This document shows, piece by piece, positions 1 through 7,511 of a stretch of DNA of 13,636 bases (position 1 is its first letter; each line of letters begins with the position of its first letter). Origin of the DNA: an uncultured Collinsella sp. GTDB lineage: Bacteria; Actinomycetota; Coriobacteriia; Coriobacteriales; Coriobacteriaceae. Made by a program: the position numbers and the translations under genes. The notes below the pieces were generated by a model. It did not search any database, had not been told where the DNA came from, and saw only the letters and a program-made list of their open reading frames with translations. The stretch lies in NCBI GenBank assembly GCA_900546085.1, contig URBS01000049.1, positions 1 through 13,636 on the forward strand. Reading direction: 5' to 3'.

Positions 1-1
1 C

Positions 2-1198
2 CCCGAGACCCATCCGTATCAGGACAACTTTGCCGAGACCTTGGGCAAGGACTCTTACGGCGGCGACTACATCATCGACGAGGCCGCCGAGTTCTGGCGC
101 ACCGACGGCGATAAGTGGGTCAACGCCGATCCTCAGGAGCGCATGGAGAGCTTCCGCGAGCGCGGCTATGTAAAGATGGTCGATAACATGCGCGACCTCT
201 GCCACGCCGTCAACTGCGACTTCGATCGTTGGTACTCCGAGCGCTCGCTGTATGTGAAGGACACCGAGGGCGAGACCGCCGGCACCTCCGCCGTCGACCG
301 CGCTTTTGAGAAGCTCGACAAGATGGGCTACCTCTACACCAAGGACGGCGCCCTGTGGTTCCGCTCCACCGATCTGGGCGACGACAAGGACCGCGTCCTG
401 ATCAAGTCCGACGGCGAGTACACCTACTTCGCCTCCGACGTCGCCTATCACTGGGATAAGTTCCAGCGCGTCGATCACGTCATCGACATCTGGGGCGCCG
501 ACCACCACGGTTACATCGAGCGCGTACGCTGCGTCTGCGACGCTCTGGGTTACCCCGGCAAGTTTGAGGTTCTGCTGGGCCAGCTCGTCAACCTGCTGCG
601 TAACGGCAAGCCCGTCCGTATGTCCAAGCGCAAGGGCACCATGGTGACCCTGCAGGAGCTCGTCGACGAGGTCGGCTCCGATGCCGCTCGCTACACGCTC
701 ATCTCCAAGAGCTCCAACCAGATGGTCGACTTCGACATCGAGGCCGTTAAGAAGCGCGACAACTCCAACCCGGTCTATTACGTGCAGTATGCTCACGCCC
801 GCGTGTGCTCCATCCTGCGCCGTGCCGCCGACGTTACCGCCGAGCAGGCCGACGAGATGGGCATGAAGGCCGTTGCCGCCAAGGCCATCGGTGAGAACGT
901 CGATTACTCGCTGCTGACCGACCCGACCGAGCTCGCCCTTTCGCGCAAACTCAACGAGCTCACCGACCTGATCGCCAGCTGTGCTCGCGATCGCGCTCCG
1001 TTCCGTCTGACCCACTTTGCCGAGGAGCTCGCCGGCGACTTCCACAGCTTCTACGCTGCCTGCCAGGTTCTGCCGAGCGAGGGCCGTCCCGTCGACCCCG
1101 AGCTTTCGCGCGCCCGTCTGGCAGCTTGCGACGCTGTCCGCGTGACGCTCGCCCTGGTGCTTACCCTCGTTGGCGTTTCCGCGCCCGAGCAGATGTAA
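2..1198 (+). CDS. argS: Arginyl-tRNA synthetase, 5'-truncated by window edge
   Basis: Class I arginyl-tRNA synthetase, which charges tRNA-Arg with arginine using ATP in the cytoplasm. The reading frame is open from base 2, so the true start lies outside the window; the TTG at 41 is only an internal codon. About 398 codons remain; the family usually has 550-600 residues, so the N-terminal additional domain and the HIGH motif are missing from view. The KMSKS-equivalent loop reads MSKRKG (bases 620-637), followed by the typical ArgRS stretch VTLQELVDEVGSDAARY and by NPVYYVQYAHAR. The C-terminal part is the DALR anticodon-binding domain, ending with the family-typical helix containing RVTLALVLTLVGVSAPEQM. 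Identification is secure. The gene is followed 47 bp later by a strong hairpin terminator, so it ends its transcription unit. Confidence 0.96.
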   Translation, partial: PETHPYQDNFAETLGKDSYGGDYIIDEAAEFWRTDGDKWVNADPQERMESFRERGYVKMVDNMRDLCHAVNCDFDRWYSERSLYVKDTEGETAGTSAVDRAFEKLDKMGYLYTKDGALWFRSTDLGDDKDRVLIKSDGEYTYFASDVAYHWDKFQRVDHVIDIWGADHHGYIERVRCVCDALGYPGKFEVLLGQLVNLLRNGKPVRMSKRKGTMVTLQELVDEVGSDAARYTLISKSSNQMVDFDIEAVKKRDNSNPVYYVQYAHARVCSILRRAADVTAEQADEMGMKAVAAKAIGENVDYSLLTDPTELALSRKLNELTDLIASCARDRAPFRLTHFAEELAGDFHSFYAACQVLPSEGRPVDPELSRARLAACDAVRVTLALVLTLVGVSAPEQM

Positions 1199-1245
1199 TC
1201 TGCGGGTCATTTGACCGTGTAGGTTTGGTTTAACTGAGCCCTATA

Positions 1246-1277
1246 AGCCCGATCTCCTACGGAGGTCGGGCTTTTTT
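1246..1277 (+). terminator. Rho-independent terminator of argS
   Basis: A 12-bp stem, AGCCCGATCTCC (1246-1257) with GGAGGTCGGGCT (1261-1272), contains one G-T wobble, closes a 3-nt loop and runs into six T residues (1272-1277). It sits 47 bp after the argS stop and is oriented correctly for it. Confidence 0.93.
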
Positions 1278-1322
1278 CGCAAACGCCGACGTATTGATGA
1301 ATTTGGAACTGCTGGAAATACG

Positions 1323-1472
1323 AAACTATGCCAGTTTACTACGATGAATTGAGGAATTCTAACCACGCCGGCGTTTTGCTAAAAAGTGCAAGGCATCTAC
1401 CTGCGGTTTTAGTTCAACAAGTTTCGGAGTGGTCGCGGTTGAGCGATTCATCGTAGTAAACCGCCATAGTTT
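1323..1472. repeat. 150-bp inverted-repeat element (MITE-like or structured RNA)
   Basis: Two 28-nt arms, 1323-1350 and 1445-1472, are inverted repeats with 25 of 28 positions matching; the shared core is GTTTACTACGATGAAT. The 94-bp interior contains a smaller possible pair, ACCAC (1362-1366) with GTGGT (1429-1433), and no open frame that looks coding. It lies in the 449-bp gap between argS and rho. Such a layout fits a miniature inverted-repeat transposable element or a non-coding interspersed repeat. No clear target-site duplication is visible at the arm ends, and no copy number can be judged from one window. Confidence 0.6.
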
Positions 1473-1512
1473 TGGCGGAGGCAGTCAGATTTGTGGGTGG
1501 CAAACAAAGAGT

Positions 1513-1553
1513 GTCCCTTTTGACTAGTCGTTTAAGAACGTCCCCAATGACTA
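1513..1553. repeat. Two-copy direct repeat, period 27 nt
   Basis: GTCCCTTTTGACTA (1513-1526) and GTCCCCAATGACTA (1540-1553) match at 11 of 14 positions and are exactly 27 nt apart. The pair lies between the inverted-repeat element and the predicted rho promoter. It may be part of the same mobile or repetitive sequence, or a pair of binding sites; nothing else in the window explains it. Confidence 0.5.
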
Positions 1554-1555
1554 AG

Positions 1556-1583
1556 TTGCAGGTGGCGGCGGTTGTGTTACACT
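1556..1583 (+). promoter_or_regulatory. Predicted sigma70-type promoter of rho
   Basis: TTGCAG (1556-1561), a 16-nt spacer and TACACT (1578-1583), with a TG at 1575-1576 giving an extended -10. Transcription would start near 1590, leaving a leader of about 137 nt before the rho GTG. The rest of the 1278-1726 gap holds the two repeats listed separately and no supported gene. Confidence 0.45.
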
Positions 1584-1726
1584 AACGCTGCGTAGTTGAC
1601 GCAATCATCTCGATACAGATCAATGATGTCCGTCGTTTTGAACGGAACTAGACTGTTTAGCCGCCCTGAAGGTTTATGCAGGGAGCATGTGATCACAGGG
1701 CTTGAAAAGAAAGTTGAGCAAACACT

Positions 1727-4297
1727 GTGTCTGATCAACAGCAAGAAAACGAAATAACGACGACGCAGGCCGCTCCCGCTGCACCGGTTGCGTCGGACCA
1801 GGTCGCGGCGCCCGCTCAAGCCTCGGCTCCTGAGACGCCTAAGGCTGCTTCGACGCCTATGCCTGTAGCGGCTGAGAAGGCCGTGCCTGCAACTGGTGAG
1901 GAGGCTGCTCCGGCAAAGCCCAAGCGCACGCGCCGCACGGCCAAGCCTGCCGCTGACGGCGAGGAGGTCACCAAGCCAAAGCGCCGTACCACGCGCACGA
2001 CGCGCGCCAAGCTCACCGTTGCAGCTGACTCCTCGGCGCCGATTTCCGATGAGGTCGCGCAGGCACGTGCGTTGGCGCAGATTAGCGAGGCTCAGGTGGT
2101 GCGCGCCCGCCGTCGTGCTGCCGAGCGCGAGGCCGCGGCTCTGACCGAGCTTGCAGCTCCGTCTGTACTCGAGACCCCTGCCGCCACCGAGGTTCCTGCC
2201 GCCGACCAGCCGACCGAGAAGCTGGCACCGCGCACACGCCGTCGCACGGCTGCTAAGGCCGAGCAGGTTGCGGAACAGGTAGTCCCCGAGCCCACTGAGA
2301 CTTCGGTCCGTTCCGCGGCAGGGGAGGGTGCATCGTCTGTTGAGCCCGCTGCGCCTGTCGAGGCCAGCGAAGTTCCCGTTGTCGATCCGGCTTTGCGCCC
2401 GCACCGTCGCGGTCGCAAGCCTAAGGCCTTTGTCGAGGCCGAGAAGGCCGCAGCCGCAGCCGCCGCCGCTCGGGATGCTGCGGCGACCGCCAAGTCCTCA
2501 ACTGCTGCCGATGAACCCGTCCAGGATGCTACGACTTCCGAGGCCGTTTCTGCCGATGCCGAGCCCACCGACGTCCGTCCCGGTCGCAGGCGTCGCACTG
2601 CTGCTAAGCGCACGTCCAAGGCTAAGGCTGCCAAGAAGGGCGCGTCCGAGGATTCCACCGAGACGACCGCCGATGCGTCGACTGATGTCGCCAAGGCCCA
2701 GGACGTCGAACAGCCTGCGTCCGAGAGGCCCAAGCGCGGTCGTAAGAAGTCCGTTAAGGCCAAGGCGTCCGAGCAGCAGGATGTCGAAGCGCAGGTTGAT
2801 TCTGGCGCCGAGGCCAATGACGCCGCCGCGGCCAATGTTGGCACCGCCGCAACCGATGGTGCCGCCCCCGCTGAGGGCGAAGACGGCACTCGTCCCAACC
2901 GTCGCCAGCACAAGCGCAACGACGAGCGCAACGAGCGTAAGGACGACCGCAACAACGACCGTCGCAACCGCCAGCGCGATCGCAAACAGCGCAACAAGGA
3001 GCGTAATGCCGCTCCCACCGAGCCCACGCTTTCGCGCGAGGAACTCGCGGCCATGAAGGTCGCTGAGCTGCGCGAGAAGGCTAAGGAGTTCGAGATCGAG
3101 ACGACCGGCAAGAAGAAGGCCGAGCTCGTCGAGGAAATCTACGTCACCGCTGCGAAGGCCGAGGGCTTCCGCGACATCAAGGGCATTCTGCAGATTCGCC
3201 CGGACAGCTCCGGCATCATCCACGCCCATGGCTACATGAAGTCCAACGACGACGCCTTCGTGCCCGCCTACCTCATCCGCTCCGCGCGCCTGCGCACGGG
3301 CGACGTCATCGAGGGCTCGCTGCGTCCTTCGCGCGGCGGCGACAAGCGCGCCGGCCTCGCCAAAATCACGACCGTCAACGGTCTGGACCCCGAGCAGATT
3401 CGCAACCGTCCCAAGTTCGGCGACCTCACCCCGGTCTATCCCAACGAGCCGCTGCGCATGGAGCACGGCAAGGATTCCATCACCGGTCGCGCCATCGACA
3501 TCGTGTCGCCGATTGGCAAGGGCCAGCGCGGCCTGATCGTGTCCCCGCCCAAGGCCGGCAAGACCACGATCCTCAAGAAGATCTGCCAGTCTATCTCGAT
3601 TAACAACCCCGAGGTGCACCTCATCTGCCTGCTCGTCGACGAGCGCCCCGAAGAGGTCACCGATATGCAGCGTTCCATCAAGGGTGAGGTTGTGGCGTCG
3701 ACCTTCGATATGCCTGCCGACAACCACACCCGCGTGGCAGAGCTCGTCATCGAGCGCGCCAAGCGCATCGTGGAGCTGGGTGGCGATGTTGTGGTGGTGC
3801 TCGACTCCATCACGCGTCTTGCCCGTGCCTACAACTTGGCGGCGCCCGCCTCAGGCCGCATCCTTTCGGGCGGCGTCGATTCGGCGGCCCTGTATCCGCC
3901 CAAGCGCTTCCTAGGCGCAGCCCGCAATATCGAGAACGGTGGCTCGCTCACCATCCTGGCCTCTGCCCTCATCGACACCGGTTCCAAGATGGACGAGGTC
4001 ATCTTTGAGGAGTTCAAGGGCACCGGCAACATGGAGCTTAAGCTCGACCGCGACCTGGCCGACCGCCGCATCTTCCCGGCTATCGACCCCGTTGCCTCCG
4101 GTACGCGTAACGAGGATCTGTTGGTCGACGAGCAGATGCGTCCGTTTGTCTTTGGTCTGCGTCGCATTCTTGCCGGCATGAACAACACCGAGCGCGCGGC
4201 CGCATCGTTTATTAAGGGTCTTAAGGGCACCAACACGAACCAGGAGTTCCTGGTGCGTTCGGCCAAAAAACACAGCGACTACGAGCAGACGTTCTAG
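1727..4297 (+). CDS. rho: Transcription termination factor Rho with long basic N-terminal extension
   Basis: Hexameric RNA-dependent ATPase/helicase that loads on nascent untranslated RNA and terminates transcription. 856 residues, about twice the E. coli length. Residues 1-434 are a low-complexity Ala/Pro/Glu/Lys/Arg extension with several basic clusters. From residue 435 the Rho N-terminal helical domain begins (LSREELAAMKVAELREKA), then from about 486 the cold-shock-like RNA-binding domain (GILQIRPDSSGIIHAHGYM). The ATPase core has Walker A PPKAGKTT (Lys at 612), Walker B VVVVLD (Asp at 693), the Q-loop region SGGVDSAALYPPKRF and the secondary-channel R-loop segment FKGTGNMEL. The GTG start is chosen because an in-frame stop lies at 1715-1717 and no other upstream start exists; its Shine-Dalgarno is poor, with only purine-rich GAAAAGAAAG ahead. 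Long extensions are known in actinobacterial Rho proteins and add RNA binding. Confidence 0.97.
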   Translation: MSDQQQENEITTTQAAPAAPVASDQVAAPAQASAPETPKAASTPMPVAAEKAVPATGEEAAPAKPKRTRRTAKPAADGEEVTKPKRRTTRTTRAKLTVAADSSAPISDEVAQARALAQISEAQVVRARRRAAEREAAALTELAAPSVLETPAATEVPAADQPTEKLAPRTRRRTAAKAEQVAEQVVPEPTETSVRSAAGEGASSVEPAAPVEASEVPVVDPALRPHRRGRKPKAFVEAEKAAAAAAAARDAAATAKSSTAADEPVQDATTSEAVSADAEPTDVRPGRRRRTAAKRTSKAKAAKKGASEDSTETTADASTDVAKAQDVEQPASERPKRGRKKSVKAKASEQQDVEAQVDSGAEANDAAAANVGTAATDGAAPAEGEDGTRPNRRQHKRNDERNERKDDRNNDRRNRQRDRKQRNKERNAAPTEPTLSREELAAMKVAELREKAKEFEIETTGKKKAELVEEIYVTAAKAEGFRDIKGILQIRPDSSGIIHAHGYMKSNDDAFVPAYLIRSARLRTGDVIEGSLRPSRGGDKRAGLAKITTVNGLDPEQIRNRPKFGDLTPVYPNEPLRMEHGKDSITGRAIDIVSPIGKGQRGLIVSPPKAGKTTILKKICQSISINNPEVHLICLLVDERPEEVTDMQRSIKGEVVASTFDMPADNHTRVAELVIERAKRIVELGGDVVVVLDSITRLARAYNLAAPASGRILSGGVDSAALYPPKRFLGAARNIENGGSLTILASALIDTGSKMDEVIFEEFKGTGNMELKLDRDLADRRIFPAIDPVASGTRNEDLLVDEQMRPFVFGLRRILAGMNNTERAAASFIKGLKGTNTNQEFLVRSAKKHSDYEQTF

Positions 4298-4336
4298 GTT
4301 GTCATCCACACGCAACGATAGTCATCAATGCGATAG

Positions 4337-4366
4337 AGGGTCGGGGCTTTGAGCCTCGGCCCTTTT
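4337..4366 (+). terminator. Rho-independent terminator after rho
   Basis: An 11-bp stem, AGGGTCGGGGC (4337-4347) with GCCTCGGCCCT (4353-4363), includes two G-T wobbles, closes a 5-nt loop and runs into four T residues (4363-4366). It is 40 bp past the rho stop. The rest of the 313-bp gap up to 4610 holds the promoter and leader of the next gene. Confidence 0.75.
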
Positions 4367-4445
4367 CCGTAGCGCCGCTCCGCGCTTATTTTTGACCGTA
4401 AGACCGACGAGCAGCAGGTTTCCCGTTTCAATCCGACATCGTCGC

Positions 4446-4474
4446 TTGCAATCGGCAGGGCGGTTTCGCATAAT
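4446..4474 (+). promoter_or_regulatory. Predicted sigma70-type promoter of the membrane protein/VanZ unit
   Basis: TTGCAA (4446-4451), a 17-nt spacer and CATAAT (4469-4474). Transcription would begin near 4481, giving a leader of about 130 nt before the ATG at 4611. The spacing is ideal and each box differs from consensus at one or two positions. Confidence 0.6.
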
Positions 4475-4503
4475 AGCTTTTAAGCTTCGCGACGGAAAAC
4501 GCA

Positions 4504-4552
4504 GATGAAACGAACCATATACCGTTGCTTTGGGGCATAGCCCCGCTTCATC
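4504..4552 (+). other. Possible folded leader RNA
   Basis: Inside the predicted leader, GATGAA (4504-4509) can pair with TTCATC (4547-4552), enclosing a tight hairpin GGGGC-ATA-GCCCC (4532-4544). No T-run follows, so it is not a normal terminator. It matches no riboswitch class that I recognise and may be incidental. Confidence 0.3.
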
Positions 4553-4610
4553 TTCTCTCGCGCAGCCAACTGAATGATACGATTTGGGTGCTGGAAGATG
4601 GGGAGAGCTC

Positions 4611-6011
4611 ATGGCTTCTTCTGATGCAACACAACGAGCAGTCCTTGCCGGACTTTCGTGTGGGATCGGCCTTGCCGCTCCCGTGGTTATGTATGCCGCG
4701 ACGCTGCCGTTTTCGTCGGTGAACGAGACGGTCGTGGCGGGTGCAGTTCCCTTCGCCGTGGGCGCGGTGGCGGGCGTGGGTATCTATGCCGCCTCGCTGG
4801 GTATCTCCGAGTATCGTGCGCAGCGTGAAGAGCGTCTGTTCCAGCCCGATGCCATGGGCGGTGCCGCCAATCTCAATCAGCATCAAAGCGAGTTCAAGAC
4901 CGCCTCGATTCCAGCTCAGCAGCAGGATGCGACTCCTTACGCTGCGACTTCTGCTTCTCAGGCTCAGTCGGAGCAGTCTAACTCGGCATTCCTTTCCGGC
5001 CTGACTGGTGCGTTCCAGCGCCGTCATGCCGACGATGGTGTTCCTACCATTGCTCGTGCCGCAGATGCTATGGACGAGGCCGAGGCTTGGTCCATGATCG
5101 ACAGCATGCTCGACGACGATTCGCCGGTTAGCTGCGACCCTGCGCGCTCGCGCGACGTCTATCAAGTCGCCATCGACGAGCTCACCAACGGCGGGCAGAC
5201 CGGCTCCTTCAATCGCGACGACATCGCCGCCGCGGCGCGTGCCGTGTCGGGCTCCCAGGCCGCCCCTGCGGGCAGCACGGCGGCTTTTGTGGCACTCGTT
5301 GCCAACGCGGCAGCCAATAACGCCTACAGCGCTACCTCGGCGGACGCGAACGTTTCTGCCGATAATTCGTACGTTGATGAAGCCATGACCGCGGACGAGG
5401 AGGCCGTTGCCGCCCGCCGTGCCGCCGAAAGCTCGCTTTGGGGCGCTCCTGCCCGGCAGCAGGCGGCTGAGGCTGCGCCGTACAACGCAAACCTCGCCAG
5501 CATGCCTATCATTTCCGGTGCCGCGGACATCGATCTCGATGACCTCGATGAGCCTGCAGCCATCACCGCATCGATTGATGCCCAAGATCGCATCGACACC
5601 GGCGACCTTCCGGACGCCTCGCTCGAGGTTGATGTCCCCATGGCCGATTACTCGGGCCACGAGGACATGTGGGCCGCCGCCACCGCGATTCTGGATGAGA
5701 TTGACGAGCCTGCTCCTGTTGCAGCCCCCGCTCCCGTCGCTGCCCCTCAGCCTGCTGCCCCCGCCTATGTCGGCCGTCACAGCGCTGTGTTCCCCGAGGA
5801 TACTGCCCGTATCTCGCGCGAGAGCATCGAGCGGGCCGAGGCTATTGCCGCCGGCATTATGGAAAACCGTCGTCACGAGCGCGTCAATCAGATCCTCGAG
5901 GAAGAGATCGAGCGCCTGCAGTCCTCTACCGCCAAGCGTACGGGCCGTGCCTATCTGAGCGTTATCGAGGGCGGTACCGCCAGCTTCGCGCCGCTCCGCG
6001 CGGAGGCATAA
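4611..6011 (+). CDS. Unrecognised two-helix membrane protein with acidic Ala/Pro-rich cytoplasmic-type tail
   Basis: 466 residues; no family recognised. The start at 4611 is preferred over an in-frame TTG at 4584 because GGGGAGAG lies just upstream at proper spacing. Residues about 10-33 and 41-64 are two hydrophobic helices joined by a short loop (SSVNET). The remaining 400 residues are soluble, acidic, rich in Ala, Asp, Ser and Glu, and probably mostly disordered. They include an APVAAPAPVAAPQPAAP segment near residues 367-384. Residues about 402-440 form a charged, likely coiled-coil helix (RAEAIAAGIMENRRHERVNQ, then EEEIERLQS), and a short ordered-looking end (AYLSVIEGG) follows. Two closely spaced helices would place both termini on the same side, probably the cytoplasm. 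The VanZ-like gene starts 7 bp after its stop, so the two are probably co-transcribed. Function cannot be assigned. Confidence 0.85.
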   Translation: MASSDATQRAVLAGLSCGIGLAAPVVMYAATLPFSSVNETVVAGAVPFAVGAVAGVGIYAASLGISEYRAQREERLFQPDAMGGAANLNQHQSEFKTASIPAQQQDATPYAATSASQAQSEQSNSAFLSGLTGAFQRRHADDGVPTIARAADAMDEAEAWSMIDSMLDDDSPVSCDPARSRDVYQVAIDELTNGGQTGSFNRDDIAAAARAVSGSQAAPAGSTAAFVALVANAAANNAYSATSADANVSADNSYVDEAMTADEEAVAARRAAESSLWGAPARQQAAEAAPYNANLASMPIISGAADIDLDDLDEPAAITASIDAQDRIDTGDLPDASLEVDVPMADYSGHEDMWAAATAILDEIDEPAPVAAPAPVAAPQPAAPAYVGRHSAVFPEDTARISRESIERAEAIAAGIMENRRHERVNQILEEEIERLQSSTAKRTGRAYLSVIEGGTASFAPLRAEA

Positions 6012-6018
6012 CTTCTGC

Positions 6019-6468
6019 ATGGTTAAGATCAATCGAAAATGGGCGGTCGTGACCTGCCTGATGGCGCTCTTGATCTGGGGCAATTCGCTGGTTCCCGGCT
6101 CGGGGTCGGGCTCGCTGAGCCTAACGGTCATGGAAGCTATCCGCGGTTTCCTGCACAGCGTGGGACTTCCATATGAATGGGTGACCAACTTTGTTGTTCG
6201 CAAATGCGCGCATTTTACCGAGTATATGGTGCTCGGCATCTTGGCAACGCACGCCTTTGATTTTGAGGGCCGGCTCACCTTTGACGTGCTGCTGCCCACG
6301 GCGGTGTTCCTGCTGCTGATTCCTTCGATCGACGAGACGATTCAGCTCTTTGTGCCGGGACGCGCCGGCATGATCACCGATGTGATGATCGACTGCTGCG
6401 GAGCGGCAACGGGCGTTGTGCTCCGATATCTCTTACGGCCGCTGATGCGCGCCAAAAAAGCCGCCTAG
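6019..6468 (+). CDS. VanZ-family membrane protein
   Basis: 149 residues, a normal length for a stand-alone VanZ domain. It has an N-terminal hydrophobic segment (about 8-24) and further membrane helices near 66-80, 88-103 and 120-138. The VanZ signature residues are present: RKCAHFTEY (61-69), the DE..Q motif SIDETIQLF (103-111) followed by PGR (113-115), and the polar D121/D125 with G128 in the last helix. VanZ was named for low-level teicoplanin resistance in enterococci; most relatives, including this one, have no proven role, and resistance should not be inferred. GGAGG (6002-6006) overlaps the end of the upstream gene and is 12 nt from the ATG, somewhat long. The stop codon lies within the stem of the following terminator. 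Confidence 0.88.
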   Translation: MVKINRKWAVVTCLMALLIWGNSLVPGSGSGSLSLTVMEAIRGFLHSVGLPYEWVTNFVVRKCAHFTEYMVLGILATHAFDFEGRLTFDVLLPTAVFLLLIPSIDETIQLFVPGRAGMITDVMIDCCGAATGVVLRYLLRPLMRAKKAA

Positions 6469-6500
6469 GACGTATTGTTTGGTCCTAGGCGGCCTTTTTT
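6454..6500. terminator. Bidirectional terminator between convergent vanZ-like and ROK genes
   Basis: A perfect 12-bp stem, GCCGCCTAGGAC (6460-6471) with GTCCTAGGCGGC (6482-6493), has a 10-nt loop and is flanked by six A (6454-6459) and six T (6495-6500). It can therefore stop transcription from either side. The TAG of the vanZ-like gene (6466-6468) is inside the left stem arm. Another 82 bp separate it from the end of the ROK gene. Confidence 0.92.
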
Positions 6501-6582
6501 ATTTGAGGGCTTATATGAGACGTGGTGGCGTCGTTCCGTAGGTCGGATTTGCCGGGCGCGCCACGCCCTGTGGGTGCGTCTG

Positions 6583-7473
6583 CTACTGAAGCGCCTGTGC
6601 GCCCAGGGCCAGGCAGCCCATAATGCCCTGCTTGCCCTCGAGGCTGTTGTTGACGATGTAGTTATCGATGTCGGCCATCTCGGGCGTGACGATGTAGCCG
6701 TTGAGCATCTCGGCGCACTTCTTGCGCGCGAGCGGCACGATGGGGGTGTGGTCGGCCACGCCGCCACCGATGACGATCTTTTGCGGTGCGTAGCACAGGA
6801 TGTAGGTCATGAGCGCCTGCGCCAGATAGCCGGCGAGCAGGCCCATGGCCTCCGGGTCATCGGCCATCTCTCCGGCGCTCTTGCCACCCCAGCGCTTTTT
6901 GACGCCGGGACCGGCGATGAGGCCCTCGAGGCAGTTGTCGTGGAAGGGGCAGCCGCTGTGCTCGCCAATGGTGTCGCGCGGGTCGCGAGTGACCAGGATG
7001 TGGCCGGCCTCGGGATGCATCATGCCGTGCACGAGCTTACCGCCCGAGAGCACGCCGGCGCCCACGCCGGTACCGATGGTCAGATATACCACGTCAGTGA
7101 GGCCCTGGGCGCAACCAAAGGTGACCTCGCCCAGGCAGGCGACGTTGACGTCGGTGTCGTAGCCGCAGGGAATATTGAGCTCGTTTTGGATGGTGCCCAG
7201 CAGGTCAAAGTAGCGCCATGCCGTTTTGGGCGTCTCCAGGATCTTGCCGTATTGGGGCGAGGCAGGGTTGACTGCGGTGGGGCCAAAGGCGCCGATGCCC
7301 AGCGCGGCGATGCCCTTGTCGGCAAGCCATGCGTTGACGGCCTCGACGGTCTCCTGTGGAGTCGTGGTCGCGATCAGCTCGCGTTCTAGGACCGTACCGT
7401 CCGCATAGCCCGTGGCGCAGACCATCTTGGTGCCACCGGCCTCGAGCGCTCCGATAAGCTGCTGCTCTGCCAT
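6583..7473 (-). CDS. ROK-family sugar kinase, fructokinase-like
   Basis: 296 residues, the usual ROK length. Probable ATP-dependent hexokinase phosphorylating fructose to fructose-6-phosphate; exact sugar is inferred. The phosphate-binding loop is GALEAGGTK (8-16), the catalytic aspartate is in YDTDVN (Asp at 108) and a glycine-rich nucleotide loop LTIGTGVGAG is at 131-140. The ROK zinc site is intact: His158 in EAGH, then CPFHDNC giving Cys175, His178 and Cys181. The GALEAGGTK start and the EHSGCPFHDNCLEG block resemble the ScrK/GmuE fructokinase branch rather than glucokinases or NagC-type repressors, and there is no DNA-binding domain. AGAGGA (7479-7484) lies 5 nt before the ATG. No sugar transporter or glycosidase is nearby, so the pathway cannot be read from context. 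Confidence 0.9.
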   Translation of the reverse strand: MAEQQLIGALEAGGTKMVCATGYADGTVLERELIATTTPQETVEAVNAWLADKGIAALGIGAFGPTAVNPASPQYGKILETPKTAWRYFDLLGTIQNELNIPCGYDTDVNVACLGEVTFGCAQGLTDVVYLTIGTGVGAGVLSGGKLVHGMMHPEAGHILVTRDPRDTIGEHSGCPFHDNCLEGLIAGPGVKKRWGGKSAGEMADDPEAMGLLAGYLAQALMTYILCYAPQKIVIGGGVADHTPIVPLARKKCAEMLNGYIVTPEMADIDNYIVNNSLEGKQGIMGCLALGAQALQ

Positions 7474-7511
7474 AATGTTCCTCTTTCTGGGACGAGTTGC
7501 TCCTTCTCTAA

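Noticed and set aside
1623..1757. 44-codon upstream frame in the rho leader overlapping the rho start
   Set aside because: It begins with two ATGs but has no ribosome-binding site and no recognisable sequence; its overlap with rho in another frame gives no support beyond chance.
1577..3727. Long open frames on the minus strand and in other plus frames across rho
   Set aside because: They lie antisense or out of frame to a clear rho, are Arg/Leu/Ser-rich or low-complexity, and arise from GC-biased codon use in the repetitive extension. No domain or ribosome-binding site is seen.
4325..4722. Short frames in the rho to membrane-protein gap
   Set aside because: They overlap a terminator, a promoter and the start of a well-supported gene, and lack ribosome-binding sites.
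4548..6299. 583-codon minus-strand frame opposite the membrane protein and VanZ genes
   Set aside because: It is the mirror of the GC-rich coding frame; the plus-strand gene has a promoter, ribosome-binding site, membrane helices and a recognisable VanZ neighbour, while the minus frame has no recognisable domain.
6019..6468. Glycopeptide resistance determinant
   Set aside because: A stand-alone VanZ domain without vanHAX or a two-component regulator is not evidence for resistance.
6475..7389. 304-codon plus-strand frame antisense to the ROK kinase
   Set aside because: It starts inside a terminator loop and mirrors the ROK gene, whose catalytic and zinc motifs are intact.
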